60,118 nucleotides of DNA from Salibacterium aidingense DSM 18341 (GCF_000429685.1 NZ_AUCI01000020.1:1-60118), one strand, 5' to 3'. Numbered from the stretch's first letter, positions 50,878-59,460 are shown. Notes: generated from the letters alone by a model not told the origin. Program-made: numbers and translations.

Positions 50878-51390
50878 TTACAGGTCTTTTTGAATTTCTC
50901 TTATGACATGAGAGAGCTCAGGCAGGATCAACTGGTTCATAGCCAGGCGGACAGCACCGGAGGATCCGGGCATGGAAAATACCGCTTTGTTTTCATAAAC
51001 GCCGGCAATGGCCCGGCTTAAAATAGCAGCAGCCCCTATGTCTTCAGTGTAACTCAAATGCCGGAATAATTCTCCGAACCCAGGTATTTCTTTATCCAGC
51101 AGGTCTTTTACTGCTTCGTAAGTAGTGTCCCGTTTGGCGATGCCAGTTCCGCCATTCATCAACACTGCTTCGATTTCCGTTTCCTGTGCAGCCTGGCGCA
51201 GCAGGGATTGTATCCGTTCGTAGTCATCTTCTATGATTTTATATTCCGCCACTTTATGCCCCTGTTCCTCTAACCGTTCCCTTATCAGCTTTCCGCTTTT
51301 GTCATCGGACAGACTTCTGGTATCAGAAACAGTGATGATCATACAGCCCACCGACTGCGGCCCATTAGCTTTATGTTCATGTATCGTCAT
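50878..51390 (-). CDS. moaB: Molybdenum cofactor biosynthesis protein MoaB
   Basis: A 170-residue MoaB/MogA-type protein that adenylylates molybdopterin. MIITVSDTRSLSDDKSGKLI, the nucleotide-binding VLMNGGTGIAKRDTTYEAV and AVFSMPGSSGAVRLAMNQLILPELSHVI are all conserved blocks. The ATG follows AAAAGGAGCGGG on the minus strand, and an extended -10 (TGTTATAAT, minus strand, near 51420-51428) lies about 30 bp upstream. It would support the molybdenum enzyme encoded by the puc-like genes 5 kb away. Confidence 0.94.
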   Translation of the reverse strand: MTIHEHKANGPQSVGCMIITVSDTRSLSDDKSGKLIRERLEEQGHKVAEYKIIEDDYERIQSLLRQAAQETEIEAVLMNGGTGIAKRDTTYEAVKDLLDKEIPGFGELFRHLSYTEDIGAAAILSRAIAGVYENKAVFSMPGSSGAVRLAMNQLILPELSHVIREIQKDL

Positions 51391-51419
51391 TGTAACCCGC
51401 TCCTTTTAGTTTGTCCGTA

Positions 51420-51428
51420 ATTATAACA
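51420..51428 (-). promoter_or_regulatory. Extended -10 promoter element of moaB
   Basis: On the minus strand TGTTATAAT (TG-N-TATAAT) stands about 30 bp before the moaB start. No good -35 was found. Confidence 0.45.
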
Positions 51429-51476
51429 TGAAAAAATCAGATGTATTTCTTGAAGGGAGAAAAAGAGGAGAAGGCA

Positions 51477-51507
51477 CCCTGAAAGATTCTGGTTTTCAGG
51501 GTTTTTT
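51477..51507 (+). terminator. Orphan + strand terminator upstream of the beta-glucoside operon
   Basis: CCCTGAAA and TTTTCAGGG pair around an 8-base loop, followed by TTTTTT. No + strand gene precedes it; moaB upstream is on the opposite strand. Confidence 0.75.
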
Positions 51508-51514
51508 CAGCAAA

Positions 51515-51534
51515 AAAAGAAACCGGTTTCTTTT
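51515..51534. promoter_or_regulatory. LacI-type operator O1
   Basis: A perfect 20-bp palindrome centred on GAAACCGGTTTC, located about 50-70 bp upstream of the transcription start. It shares 11 of 12 core bases with O2 at 51656-51667. The LacI regulator encoded in the same operon is the probable ligand. Confidence 0.7.
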
Positions 51535-51550
51535 AAAATTTAAATAGGTC

Positions 51551-51579
51551 TTGAATAATTGTGAAATTACAACTATAAT
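51551..51579 (+). promoter_or_regulatory. Promoter of the beta-glucoside ABC operon
   Basis: TTGAAT (51551-51556), 17-bp spacer and a consensus TATAAT (51574-51579). Confidence 0.8.
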
Positions 51580-51586
51580 ACGGAAA

Positions 51587-51600
51587 TGAATCCGCTTTCA
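51587..51600. promoter_or_regulatory. cre-like site at the transcription start
   Basis: TGAATCCGCTTTCA departs from the cre consensus at positions 5 and 6 only and lies at about +2 to +15. It would allow CcpA repression, or serve as an extra LacI-family site. Confidence 0.5.
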
Positions 51601-51655
51601 AAACATGATTTGGGGTTTTGTGGAGTGGTTAAGGATTATTTTTTTAGAAATAAAG

Positions 51656-51667
51656 GAAACCGATTTC
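51656..51667. promoter_or_regulatory. LacI-type operator O2
   Basis: GAAACCGATTTC differs from the core of O1 by one base. Its centre is 137 bp from that of O1, close to thirteen helical turns, compatible with repression by DNA looping. Confidence 0.6.
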
Positions 51668-51737
51668 TTTATGAAGGGAGGTATGCCTGTACTGTTTTGA
51701 AGGATATTCATGCTAATTAACAAAGGGGGAAGGAAAG

Positions 51738-53021
51738 ATGAAAAAATGGATATTTTGTTTCATAGCTGTTCTAGGGGTTTGGGGATTGAGTGCTTGTGGG
51801 GGCGGAGAAAGTTCGTCAGTAGAGAACAAGGCAGATTCTGACCAGGTGTCCCTTGATTTTTGGGTATTTGGAGCAACGAATTATGAAGAGCTGGCCGCAG
51901 AGTATGAAGAAGAAAACCCTGGGGTTTCCATTAACGTGAAAGTCTCTGAGAACGCCGATCATCACGATGCTCTCTTTACTGCTTTATCTGCAGGAAGCGG
52001 TGCCCCGGATCTGGCTATGCTGGAAGTGGATCAAATCGATCGTTTTAAACAGGCTGAAGATCGTTTTGCAAATTTATATGATCAGGGAGCCGATGCGATC
52101 CAGGATCAATATTTGGATTGGAAATGGAAAATAGGGGAGAACGCTGAAGGGGATTTCTTGTTCGGACTCCCGACGGATATAGGTCCAAAAGGCATGTATT
52201 ATAACACGGAAGTTTTTGAAGAAGCCGGTCTGCCAACAGAGCCAGAAGAAGTTGCCGGACTGATCAGTTCAAAAGAAGATTTTTTGGACGTTGGCCGGGA
52301 AATTAAGGAGAGCACTGGTAAGCCAATAGTGGACAGTATGGAAATGGCTTATCGGGCAAAAATGGATGGCTTAGAAAAAAGTTATTTTGATGAGCAGGGG
52401 AATCTTCTGCTTGAAAACGAAGAAAACCAAGTAAAAGAAGCTTACGATCTTGCTGTAGAAATGAACGAATTAGGCATCGTCGGCAATTATACAATGTGGA
52501 GTCCGGAATGGACCAATGCTGTGAATGACAGCGATTTCGCCGTGGAGATGGGGGCTGCCTGGTTAAAGGGATGGATGAGTGATAATGCCCCGGATTCTGC
52601 TGGGAAATGGAGAGTTGTCACCCTTCCAGAGGAATTTGCCGGAAACTGGGGAGGTTCCTATCTTGGAATGCCGGCAGAAACAGAAAATAAAGAGGAAGCC
52701 TATGCTTTCGCAGAATGGTTGATTTCTCCAGATAATCAGCTGGCGTCTTTCTTGAGTGACGCAGGGTTATTCCCTTCTACCCCGGAAACATATGAAAAAG
52801 AAGAATTTAAAGAAACAACGGATGAATACTTCGGCGGACAAAGCACAGCCCAGGTTTTTGCAGAAGCGGCGGAAGATATTCCAGCCGTTTATAAGGGGCC
52901 GGATTATGTCAGTGTGAATGATGAAATTTTAACAGCCCTGCAGAACGTTCAGGACGGGGCGGATCCTGAAGAGGAGTGGGAGGCAGCTGTTACCCGGATC
53001 AAAGGATTGCTTGAAAGGTAA
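51738..53021 (+). CDS. Sugar ABC transporter substrate-binding lipoprotein (beta-glucoside type)
   Basis: A 427-residue family 1 solute-binding protein. The signal peptide WIFCFIAVLGVWGLSAC ends in a lipobox with Cys20, followed by a short Gly/Ser linker. EEENPGVSINVKVSENADHHDALFTALSAGSGAPDLAMLEVDQI is the conserved first-domain region. GGGGGAAGG precedes the ATG. Permeases, a LacI regulator and a GH1 glucosidase follow, so cellobiose or another beta-glucoside is the likely ligand. No ATPase gene is present, implying a shared MsmX-type ATPase. Confidence 0.9.
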   Translation: MKKWIFCFIAVLGVWGLSACGGGESSSVENKADSDQVSLDFWVFGATNYEELAAEYEEENPGVSINVKVSENADHHDALFTALSAGSGAPDLAMLEVDQIDRFKQAEDRFANLYDQGADAIQDQYLDWKWKIGENAEGDFLFGLPTDIGPKGMYYNTEVFEEAGLPTEPEEVAGLISSKEDFLDVGREIKESTGKPIVDSMEMAYRAKMDGLEKSYFDEQGNLLLENEENQVKEAYDLAVEMNELGIVGNYTMWSPEWTNAVNDSDFAVEMGAAWLKGWMSDNAPDSAGKWRVVTLPEEFAGNWGGSYLGMPAETENKEEAYAFAEWLISPDNQLASFLSDAGLFPSTPETYEKEEFKETTDEYFGGQSTAQVFAEAAEDIPAVYKGPDYVSVNDEILTALQNVQDGADPEEEWEAAVTRIKGLLER

Positions 53022-53115
53022 CCGGAAAAGCGCCTGCCGAAGCGGCCGCTTCTTTGAAAGATAATAGTCTGCCAAATAACGGCACCCATTTATAAGGAAG
53101 CAGGGGAGGAGTGAC

Positions 53116-54057
53116 ATGCGTACTTCTGACAAAGAAAGGAAGGGAATATCGAGCGGACTATCGGAAAAGACCAAAGATCGAATCAGTGCTTATCTCTACA
53201 TTTCTCCCTTTTTTATTATATTTGCCGTCATTGGCCTTTATCCTGCCCTGTTCAGCTTGTATCTGGCTTTTCAGAGCTGGGATGGTTTCAGCCCGATGAC
53301 CTTTGCCGGTCTCCAAAATTTTCAAATTGTCTTAACAGACCCTTTGTTTTGGAAATCGGTTTATAACACGATTATTATTGGGATTATGGGGACAGCCCCA
53401 CAGATTATTGTAGGAATTATTTTAGCTTTTCTGCTTAATCTGGCCATGCTGCGCTGGAAGCATTTTTTCCGGGTGACCATCTTTATGCCGTATATAACCT
53501 CTCTGGTAGCAGTGGCCCTGATTTTCAGTGTCTTTTTCAGCAGTAATGAGACAGCGCTCGCGAATTATGTTCTTGGTTTATTCGGGATGGATCCCATTAA
53601 TTGGAAAACCTCGGAATGGGGAACGAAGATTGCGATTTCGCTCATGGTTTTCTGGAGATGGGTTGGATATAACACGATTATTTATTTAGCGGGGCTGCAG
53701 AGTATCCCAAATGAATTGTATGAAGCAGCAACAATTGACGGCGCGTCAAAACCGCAGCAGCTTCGCTTTATTACCGTACCGCTGTTAAAGCCTTTTATTA
53801 TACTGACTGTGTTTTTTTCAACGGTAGGGGCCCTTCAGCTTTTTGCAGAACCAACCGTGTTTCTGGGATCCAGTGCTTTCTCCAGGGATGAAGCCATGAC
53901 TGTGGTGATGTATCTGTACAGGGATGCTTTTAATCTGCAGTCGTTTGGGACCGCTTCAGCAACAGCTATTATTCTGTTGATTTTGATCGTTGTTATGGCT
54001 GCTGTCAATACGTATCTGTCTTCCGGAATGGGCCGGAAAAGGGGGAAAAAAGCGTGA
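53116..54057 (+). CDS. Sugar ABC transporter permease (MalF type)
   Basis: A 313-residue permease with six hydrophobic helices. YISPFFIIFAVIGLYPALFSLYLAFQSWDGFSP opens the membrane part, and YEAATIDGASKPQQLRFITVPLLKP is the EAA loop that binds the ATPase. GGGGAGGAGTGAC precedes ATG 53116. It overlaps the next permease start by four bases. Confidence 0.93.
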   Translation: MRTSDKERKGISSGLSEKTKDRISAYLYISPFFIIFAVIGLYPALFSLYLAFQSWDGFSPMTFAGLQNFQIVLTDPLFWKSVYNTIIIGIMGTAPQIIVGIILAFLLNLAMLRWKHFFRVTIFMPYITSLVAVALIFSVFFSSNETALANYVLGLFGMDPINWKTSEWGTKIAISLMVFWRWVGYNTIIYLAGLQSIPNELYEAATIDGASKPQQLRFITVPLLKPFIILTVFFSTVGALQLFAEPTVFLGSSAFSRDEAMTVVMYLYRDAFNLQSFGTASATAIILLILIVVMAAVNTYLSSGMGRKRGKKA

Positions 54058-54893
54058 ATAACGTGGAGGAGAAAAAGTTTTCCATCGGAAAAGCAGGAGT
54101 TTATGCCCTCTTAATTCTGGCGTCTCTGTTCGCCTTATTCCCATTTTACTGGATGTTTGTAATGGCGACCAGGCCCAGTGCTGCGTATAATTCCATTCCG
54201 CCGGTCCTTCTGCCCGGTGACCAGTTAGTAGAAAATTTTCAAAATGTCATAGATAAAATTCCCTTTTTTCAGTCTATGCTAAATACACTCATTGTTTGTC
54301 TGGCTGCCACTATTGTGGTGTTATTCATTAGTTCACTGGCCGGATTTGCATTTTCAAAGTTCCGCTTTCCGGGCCGCAATGGTTTTTTTATCGCTATATT
54401 GTTAACGATGGTTATCCCGCCGCAGTTGGGATTAATACCACAGTATTTTTTGATTGCAGAATTCGGCCTGCTTGATACCCTATTTGCTGCGATGATTTTA
54501 TTCTTCCTGAATCCATTAGGGATTTTCCTTATGAGACAGTATATTAATCAATCGGTGCCGGATGAATTAATAGAAGCTGCAAAATTAGACGGCTGTTCGA
54601 ATTTTAAAATCTACCGGTCCGTGGTTCTTCCTATTATTCTGCCAGCCTTTGCTACATTGGGCATCATTGTTTTTACCATGGTCTGGGGAGAGTTCCTATG
54701 GCAGTTTACCGTTCTGCGCAGCCCGAATTCGTATACGATACAGGTGGCTCTAGCTTCGCTCAACTCTACCACTAATATCGATTTTGGCATGGTTATGTCC
54801 GGTGTTTTTTGGTCCACGGTACCACTGATTGTTGTATTTCTCTTATTCAACCGTTTGTTTATATCAAGTATTGCAGAGGGAGCGGTAAAATAA
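54054..54893 (+). CDS. Sugar ABC transporter permease (MalG type)
   Basis: A 279-residue permease with six hydrophobic helices. LFALFPFYWMFVMATRPS begins the first periplasmic loop and IEAAKLDGCSNFKIYRSVVLPIILPAFATL is the EAA loop. The start is GTG 54054, coupled to the preceding stop. It completes the membrane part of the beta-glucoside importer. Confidence 0.92.
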   Translation: MNNVEEKKFSIGKAGVYALLILASLFALFPFYWMFVMATRPSAAYNSIPPVLLPGDQLVENFQNVIDKIPFFQSMLNTLIVCLAATIVVLFISSLAGFAFSKFRFPGRNGFFIAILLTMVIPPQLGLIPQYFLIAEFGLLDTLFAAMILFFLNPLGIFLMRQYINQSVPDELIEAAKLDGCSNFKIYRSVVLPIILPAFATLGIIVFTMVWGEFLWQFTVLRSPNSYTIQVALASLNSTTNIDFGMVMSGVFWSTVPLIVVFLLFNRLFISSIAEGAVK

Positions 54894-54962
54894 ATAAGAT
54901 AAAAACAGTTATAATGTAAGGAATTAAACGAAATTAAATTCAGTAAATGGATGGGATGACAG

Positions 54963-55976
54963 ATGAATTTAACAATCAAGGATATCGCTAAAATGGCTGA
55001 TGTATCTCCTGGAACCGTTTCAAAAATTATCAATAACTACGACAATGTTGGAGAAAAGACGAGGCGGAAAGTACTGGATGTGATTCAGGAAACAGGGTAT
55101 CAGCCCACCTTTTCTGCCAAATCATTAGCTACTAAAAAATCAAATTTAATTGGATTGATTTATGCTGGGAAAATAAATGTCGATTTTACCCATCCATTTT
55201 TTAATGAAGTCGTTTCTTCCTTTAAAAAAGCAGTTGGGACCATGGGATATGACATTGTAATGTTTTCAAATGAAAATTTTAAACAGGATAATGGAAGCTA
55301 TATTGCCAGGTGCCGTCACTTTCAATTGGATGGCTGTCTGATTATAGCCGGGGATGATATAGAGGAAGCCGTTTATGATCTGGTACAAAGTGACATCCCT
55401 TGTGTAGGTGTGGATTTTGAGTTGGAAGGGCCGCGGTCCAGCTATGTGATTACGGATAACAAGAAACTGTCTGCCAGAGTAGTCGAACATTTATATGTGA
55501 ATTCCCATCGAAATATTGCTTATATCGGCGGCCCGCCTGATACTGCCGTAGCAAAAATTAGAGAACGGGGATTCCGGCAGGCCATGGAGCAATTTAGTCT
55601 TTCTGTCCGCAATGAATGGATGGAATATGGTGATTATTTTGAGGAAAGCGGATATGCGGCGATGCATCAAATTCTATCTGCCTCGGAAAAACCTGAAGCT
55701 GTATTTGCCGCCTCTGATTTAATGGCTTTTGGAGCGATGAAAGCCATGAGAGACCATGGTCTGCAGGCCCCGGATGATATATGCATGATAGGCTGTGATG
55801 ATATAGAAGCATGCCGCTACAGCACACCGCAGCTTACTACGATCAGGCAGGATAAAGAAAGACTGGGAAAGCTGGCCGCTCATATGCTTCATGACTTAAT
55901 TCACGGCAAACAGGAAATGCCACCTGTCTTTATCGATCCAGAGCTTGTGATCAGGGAATCCTGTCAGCCAAAATAA
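54963..55976 (+). CDS. LacI family transcriptional regulator
   Basis: A 337-residue repressor. The N-terminal HTH and hinge, TIKDIAKMADVSPGTVSKIINNYDNVGEKTRRKVLDVI and YQPTFSAKSLATKKS, is followed by a periplasmic-binding-protein-like sensor domain with GVDFELEGPRSSYVITDN, AYIGGPPDTAVAKIRERGF and IGCDDIEACRYSTPQLTTIRQDKERLG. It is encoded inside the operon it most likely controls through O1 and O2. TATAAT at 54910-54915 might give it a weak separate promoter. The inducer is probably a beta-glucoside or its phosphate-free product. Confidence 0.93.
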   Translation: MNLTIKDIAKMADVSPGTVSKIINNYDNVGEKTRRKVLDVIQETGYQPTFSAKSLATKKSNLIGLIYAGKINVDFTHPFFNEVVSSFKKAVGTMGYDIVMFSNENFKQDNGSYIARCRHFQLDGCLIIAGDDIEEAVYDLVQSDIPCVGVDFELEGPRSSYVITDNKKLSARVVEHLYVNSHRNIAYIGGPPDTAVAKIRERGFRQAMEQFSLSVRNEWMEYGDYFEESGYAAMHQILSASEKPEAVFAASDLMAFGAMKAMRDHGLQAPDDICMIGCDDIEACRYSTPQLTTIRQDKERLGKLAAHMLHDLIHGKQEMPPVFIDPELVIRESCQPK

Positions 55977-55997
55977 AATAAGCAAAGGGGTAGGAAA

Positions 55998-57342
55998 ATG
56001 ACGATTATCGAACTTCCAAAACATATAAAATTAGGTGCCGCTACGGCTGCCTATCAAATTGAAGGGGCTGCGTTTGAAGGAGGGAGAAAAGCTTCCATTT
56101 GGGATACTTTTTCCCATACCCCGGGGAATGTCCGCGGCGGCGATAATGGAGATGTGGCTTGTGACAGTTACCACCGTGTGGAAGAAGATATCGCCCTTCT
56201 CCGAGAATTAGGAGTAGATATTTATCGTTTCTCTGTTTCCTGGCCCAGAATCCTTCCGAACGGCACAGGGGACATTAATCGGGAAGGGCTTGATTATTAT
56301 CATAGACTTGTGGATGGACTGCTGGATGCAGGAATTAAACCTGTGTGCACACTCTATCACTGGGATCTGCCTCAATCCTTACAGGATCGAGGAGGATGGG
56401 GCAATCGTGAGACCATTGATTGTTTCTTAGAGTATTCGGAAGTGATGTTTAAAGAATTTAGGGGGAAAATCGATAAATGGCTGACTATCAATGAACCATG
56501 GTGCATCTCCTTTTTGTCCAATTATATAGGAGTTCATGCCCCTGGAAATCAGGACCTGCCATTAGCTTTAAACATCAGCCATCATTTACTGGTAGCACAC
56601 GGGAAGGCTGTGCAGAAGTTCCGGGAGCTTGGGGTGGAAGGAGAGATTGGATTTTGCTCCCAATACCACCTGGAAAGAACCATTCAGCACGACAAGTGCA
56701 GATAGAGAAGCTTGCAGGAGAGAAGTGGGCTGGTTCATAGAATGGTTTTTGGACCCTGTATTTAAAGGAAGTTATCCCTCGTTTATGGTGAATTGGTTTT
56801 CGCAGAAGGGAGCAGAATTAACCATAGAAGAAGGGGATATGGAACTAATCCAGCAGCCTGTTGATTTTATTGGCATTAATTATTATGAGGGAAGCGTTGC
56901 CAGATATCAAAAAGGGAATGGTCTGCTGGACTCTGAAGATATAAATATGGGATATCATCATACGGATATTGGCTGGCCTGTTTACCCCGACGGTTTTTAT
57001 AACGTCCTGTGCCACATAACTCAGCGCTATGGAGACGTTCCAATCTATATTACAGAAAACGGAGCCTGTTACAATAATGAAGTGCAGAATGGCAGGGTCA
57101 TGGATACAGAACGTATTGATTATTTGAAAAGGCATATGACAGTGGTGCAACGCAGTTTAGAGTCCGGTGTTAATATTAAAGGATATATCGTGTGGTCTCT
57201 TTTGGATAATTTTGAATGGGCCGAAGGTTACACCATGCGCTTTGGGCTGGTCCACGTCAATTACCGTACATTGGAGCGGACGAAAAAGGAAAGTTATTAT
57301 TGGTATCAGAAAACGGTCCAAAACCGCTGGTTTGAATTATAG
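55998..57342 (+). pseudogene. GH1 beta-glucosidase broken by a one-base frameshift
   Basis: The two parts together read as a complete family 1 glycoside hydrolase of about 447 residues. The first frame runs from ATG 55998 to a stop at 56703-56705; the second continues to 57342. The switch lies at a TTTT tract (56652-56655): removing one T turns IGFCSQY into IGFAPNTTWKEPFS and restores the downstream frame. The corrected protein has acid/base Glu166 in TINEPW and nucleophile Glu353 in ITENGA, exactly at the usual GH1 places, and WSLLDNFEWAEGY near the end. All else is intact, so the shift is recent or a sequencing error. AAAGGGG precedes the ATG. Confidence 0.9.
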
Positions 57343-57365
57343 CTGAACATAGTATAGTTATGCCC

Positions 57366-57396
57366 AAAATGATAGGCTCTGCAGCCTGTTATTTTG
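57366..57396 (+). terminator. Hairpin after the beta-glucosidase
   Basis: AAAATGATAGGCT and AGCCTGTTATTTT pair almost perfectly with a CTGC loop. The T residues lie within the stem rather than after it, so termination is possible but not certain. Confidence 0.5.
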
Positions 57397-57465
57397 AGCG
57401 TCATCCTTCCATGGAGAGGGTAGAAAAATGTTATAGAACAGGTTTATTGAACCGGACCTTTATCA

Positions 57466-57500
57466 AAAAAGAAAAAGGAACGGAACCTTTCTTCTTTTTA
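57466..57500. terminator. A/T-flanked hairpin between convergent genes
   Basis: AAAAAGAAAAAGG and CCTTTCTTCTTTTT pair around AACGGAA. A-runs on one side and T-runs on the other suggest a bidirectional terminator for the beta-glucosidase and the small minus-strand gene. Confidence 0.6.
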
Positions 57501-57710
57501 TGTACCGGCTAAGATGGAGATATCTTTTTCGCTCACTTCATGTCCTGTGCTGGTCTCCAGGCTGTCTCCCCATTTTCCACCAACAGCAGCTGTTTTTGCG
57601 TTGCTGTGTCCACGAGATCCCAGTACTGCACGGTCTGACCTGACCGGCAGAATTTCCTGCTCCACCTTCCTTGCGCGGAACATTTCCTTGATTCTTGTAA
57701 AAACACCCAT
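57498..57710 (-). CDS. Small hypothetical protein
   Basis: A 70-residue basic-then-acidic protein starting MGVFTRIKEMFRARKVEQE and ending VSEKDISILAGT. I do not recognise it. ATG 57710 is favoured because AAAGAGG stands 8 bases upstream on the minus strand; the frame extends to 57755. A + strand frame overlaps (57514-57771) but has no good ribosome site and an unlikely composition. It ends next to a bidirectional terminator. Real, but only moderately supported. Confidence 0.5.
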   Translation of the reverse strand: MGVFTRIKEMFRARKVEQEILPVRSDRAVLGSRGHSNAKTAAVGGKWGDSLETSTGHEVSEKDISILAGT

Positions 57711-57867
57711 GCCCGAACCTCTTTTAATTTCCATCAGTATAGCATACGCCTCCATTTGGAGAAATGAATAGATAACACATCAAGAGAATGGTAGAATGTA
57801 CAGCAGGATTAGTCCTTACATCGGGAAAATGGGGGATGAGGCGTGGAATATACTACGAAAGGAAAAC

Positions 57868-58140
57868 ATGAGATTGCTGATTTATGGGAATGTACCTTTT
57901 CTTTCCTCAATGATGAGGAAACTTGCCATGTTGTCGGAATCTCATATAAGCATCCATACTTATCCGGAAAAGGGCTTCTGCGGCATGGACTGCTACACGT
58001 GCGGGGCTTCCATTGATTCCAATGCCGCCGTTACTTATCTGGTGCGGCGCCTTTCTCCTTCCACCCTTCATCGGAAACTTTTGCAGCGGAGAAGCGGAGA
58101 AATTCTCGAAACAGAAGGTGTATCGGAATGTACATATTAA
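57868..58140 (+). CDS. Hypothetical cysteine-containing protein coupled to the potassium channel
   Basis: A 90-residue protein from ATG 57868 (preceded by AAAGGA), or up to 114 residues if ATG 57796 is used. The start MRLLIYGNVPFLSSMMRKLA looks like a first Rossmann-type strand, and GFCGMDCYTCGASID carries three closely spaced cysteines. I do not recognise the family. Its last 13 bases overlap the start of the potassium channel gene, so the two are translationally coupled, and a role in channel control is conceivable. Coding status is moderately certain. Confidence 0.5.
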   Translation: MRLLIYGNVPFLSSMMRKLAMLSESHISIHTYPEKGFCGMDCYTCGASIDSNAAVTYLVRRLSPSTLHRKLLQRRSGEILETEGVSECTY

Positions 58141-59153
58141 AACAGATCTACGAAAAAGTCATTAACATTGGAAATTGGTCGCTGGCCCTCTTCACCCTGC
58201 TCTTTATCGCTGTTTCCATGATAGGCATCCTCAGTATTGAACCAGAAACATTCAGTCCGATGAGTGCCCTCTGGTGGGTGATGACCACCTCTACGACGGT
58301 TGGGTATGGGGATATTTCGCCAGTTACAGCAGCCGGACAGTGGTTTACAATGCTGTTTATCTATCCGATAGGTATTGGAATTATCGGGGTAGTTATTTCC
58401 AAAATCCTGGATTCCGTGCTTCATTATAAACAGGCGAAGGAGGAAGGACGATTGGCTTTTAAAGACTCGAATCATGCCGTATTTATCGGCTGGGCGGACG
58501 GGAAAACGGAAAGTGCCATCGAAGAAATGTTAACAAACGAAAACAAACAGGTCGTGCTGATCGACCGTAACCTTGACAAGACGCCTTACCGGCATGAACG
58601 TGTCCATTTTATCCGCGGCAGTGCAACAGACGAACAGACGCTGGTGAAGGCAAATATTCTGGAGGCCCGAACAGTCGGTATTTTTGCCCCGAAAGATATT
58701 GACGATCTGGATCTTGCGGATGGCAGGACCTACTTGATTGCCTCTACCATTGAGGCGTACGGCGAAAAACATGGAACGTCCATTTATACGATTGCCGAGA
58801 TTATGTTAGATAAACATGAAACGCTGTTTACCAGGGCCGGTGTTAATGAATGCATCCCTTCGTATCAATCCGTGTCAAACCTGATTGCCAAATCGGCGGA
58901 ATATCACGGGTCCAGCACGTTTTTTATGCAGCTGCTCAGTAAACAATACGGGGATGATCTTCATCTTATTCCCAGCCAAAAAAACTGGAAGACCTACCGT
59001 GACGCTCGTGACGCTCTAGAAAAAGAGGGAGCGATTCTGATCGCGGATGAAACGTCGTTTATCACGGAAGGCTGGGACAAGCCCATTCCTGAAGGAACGA
59101 AACTGGCCGTCATCTGTAACCGCGATGCCTACAACCAGATTATCAACATGTAA
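58128..59153 (+). CDS. Two-helix potassium channel with RCK/TrkA-N domain (YugO-like)
   Basis: A 341-residue ion channel. The first helix (about 15-37) is followed by the pore loop with filter TTVGYGD and a second helix (about 80-102). A TrkA-N (RCK) domain starts at HAVFIGWADGKTESAIEEML with ligand residue Asp in VVLIDRNLDK and FIRGSATDEQTL, then a C-terminal regulatory half. The layout matches B. subtilis YugO, which releases potassium. The start ATG lies inside the preceding small ORF. The gene ends right beside the right inverted-repeat arm. Confidence 0.93.
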   Translation: MYILKQIYEKVINIGNWSLALFTLLFIAVSMIGILSIEPETFSPMSALWWVMTTSTTVGYGDISPVTAAGQWFTMLFIYPIGIGIIGVVISKILDSVLHYKQAKEEGRLAFKDSNHAVFIGWADGKTESAIEEMLTNENKQVVLIDRNLDKTPYRHERVHFIRGSATDEQTLVKANILEARTVGIFAPKDIDDLDLADGRTYLIASTIEAYGEKHGTSIYTIAEIMLDKHETLFTRAGVNECIPSYQSVSNLIAKSAEYHGSSTFFMQLLSKQYGDDLHLIPSQKNWKTYRDARDALEKEGAILIADETSFITEGWDKPIPEGTKLAVICNRDAYNQIINM

Positions 59154-59159
59154 AAATGA

Positions 59160-59460
59160 GACCGGGACAGAAGGATAGGAGCCGGCCGAAACCCGAACAA
59201 AACAATGACGATGGGATCGCTGCACTCGGTCACTGCGCATTCCATGGGGACGGCTTCAGCTCACGTGGTAAAGAAGATCGCATTACCAAGGGAATCTTCC
59301 GTTCGTCTTCGTCCCATAGGAGGCTCCGCGGCCGGCCTCGGCTGAATAGAGAGGGAGGTTGGGCCAAACGAAAGAAAAAATGGTAAAACGGCCATCTTAG
59401 GGTTTATATAACAAGAACGTCCATTCAGCGGAGTCAAAATAGGTCGACTCCTGCGGGAAA
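59160..59460. repeat. Right arm of long inverted repeat
   Basis: This is the reverse-complement partner of 1-281. Its outer end (59451-59460, CTGCGGGAAA) corresponds to base 1 of the window, and its inner end lies seven bases after the potassium channel stop. It is about 20 bases longer than the left arm because of an extra block near 59300-59325. A 76-codon frame inside (59156-59386) lacks gene-like features. Confidence 0.85.

Noticed and set aside
56640-56710. Programmed frameshift in the GH1 gene
   Set aside because: The shift lies in a plain TTTT run with no slippery heptamer, stimulatory stem or internal ribosome site, and GH1 enzymes are not known to use recoding.
57514-57771. 85-codon + frame overlapping the small minus-strand ORF
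   Set aside because: No ribosome site and low-complexity hydrophobic ends; the minus-strand frame has a better start signal.
59156-59386. 76-codon + frame in the right repeat arm
   Set aside because: Starts three bases after the channel stop without a ribosome site and is rich in Arg/Gly as expected from repeat DNA.
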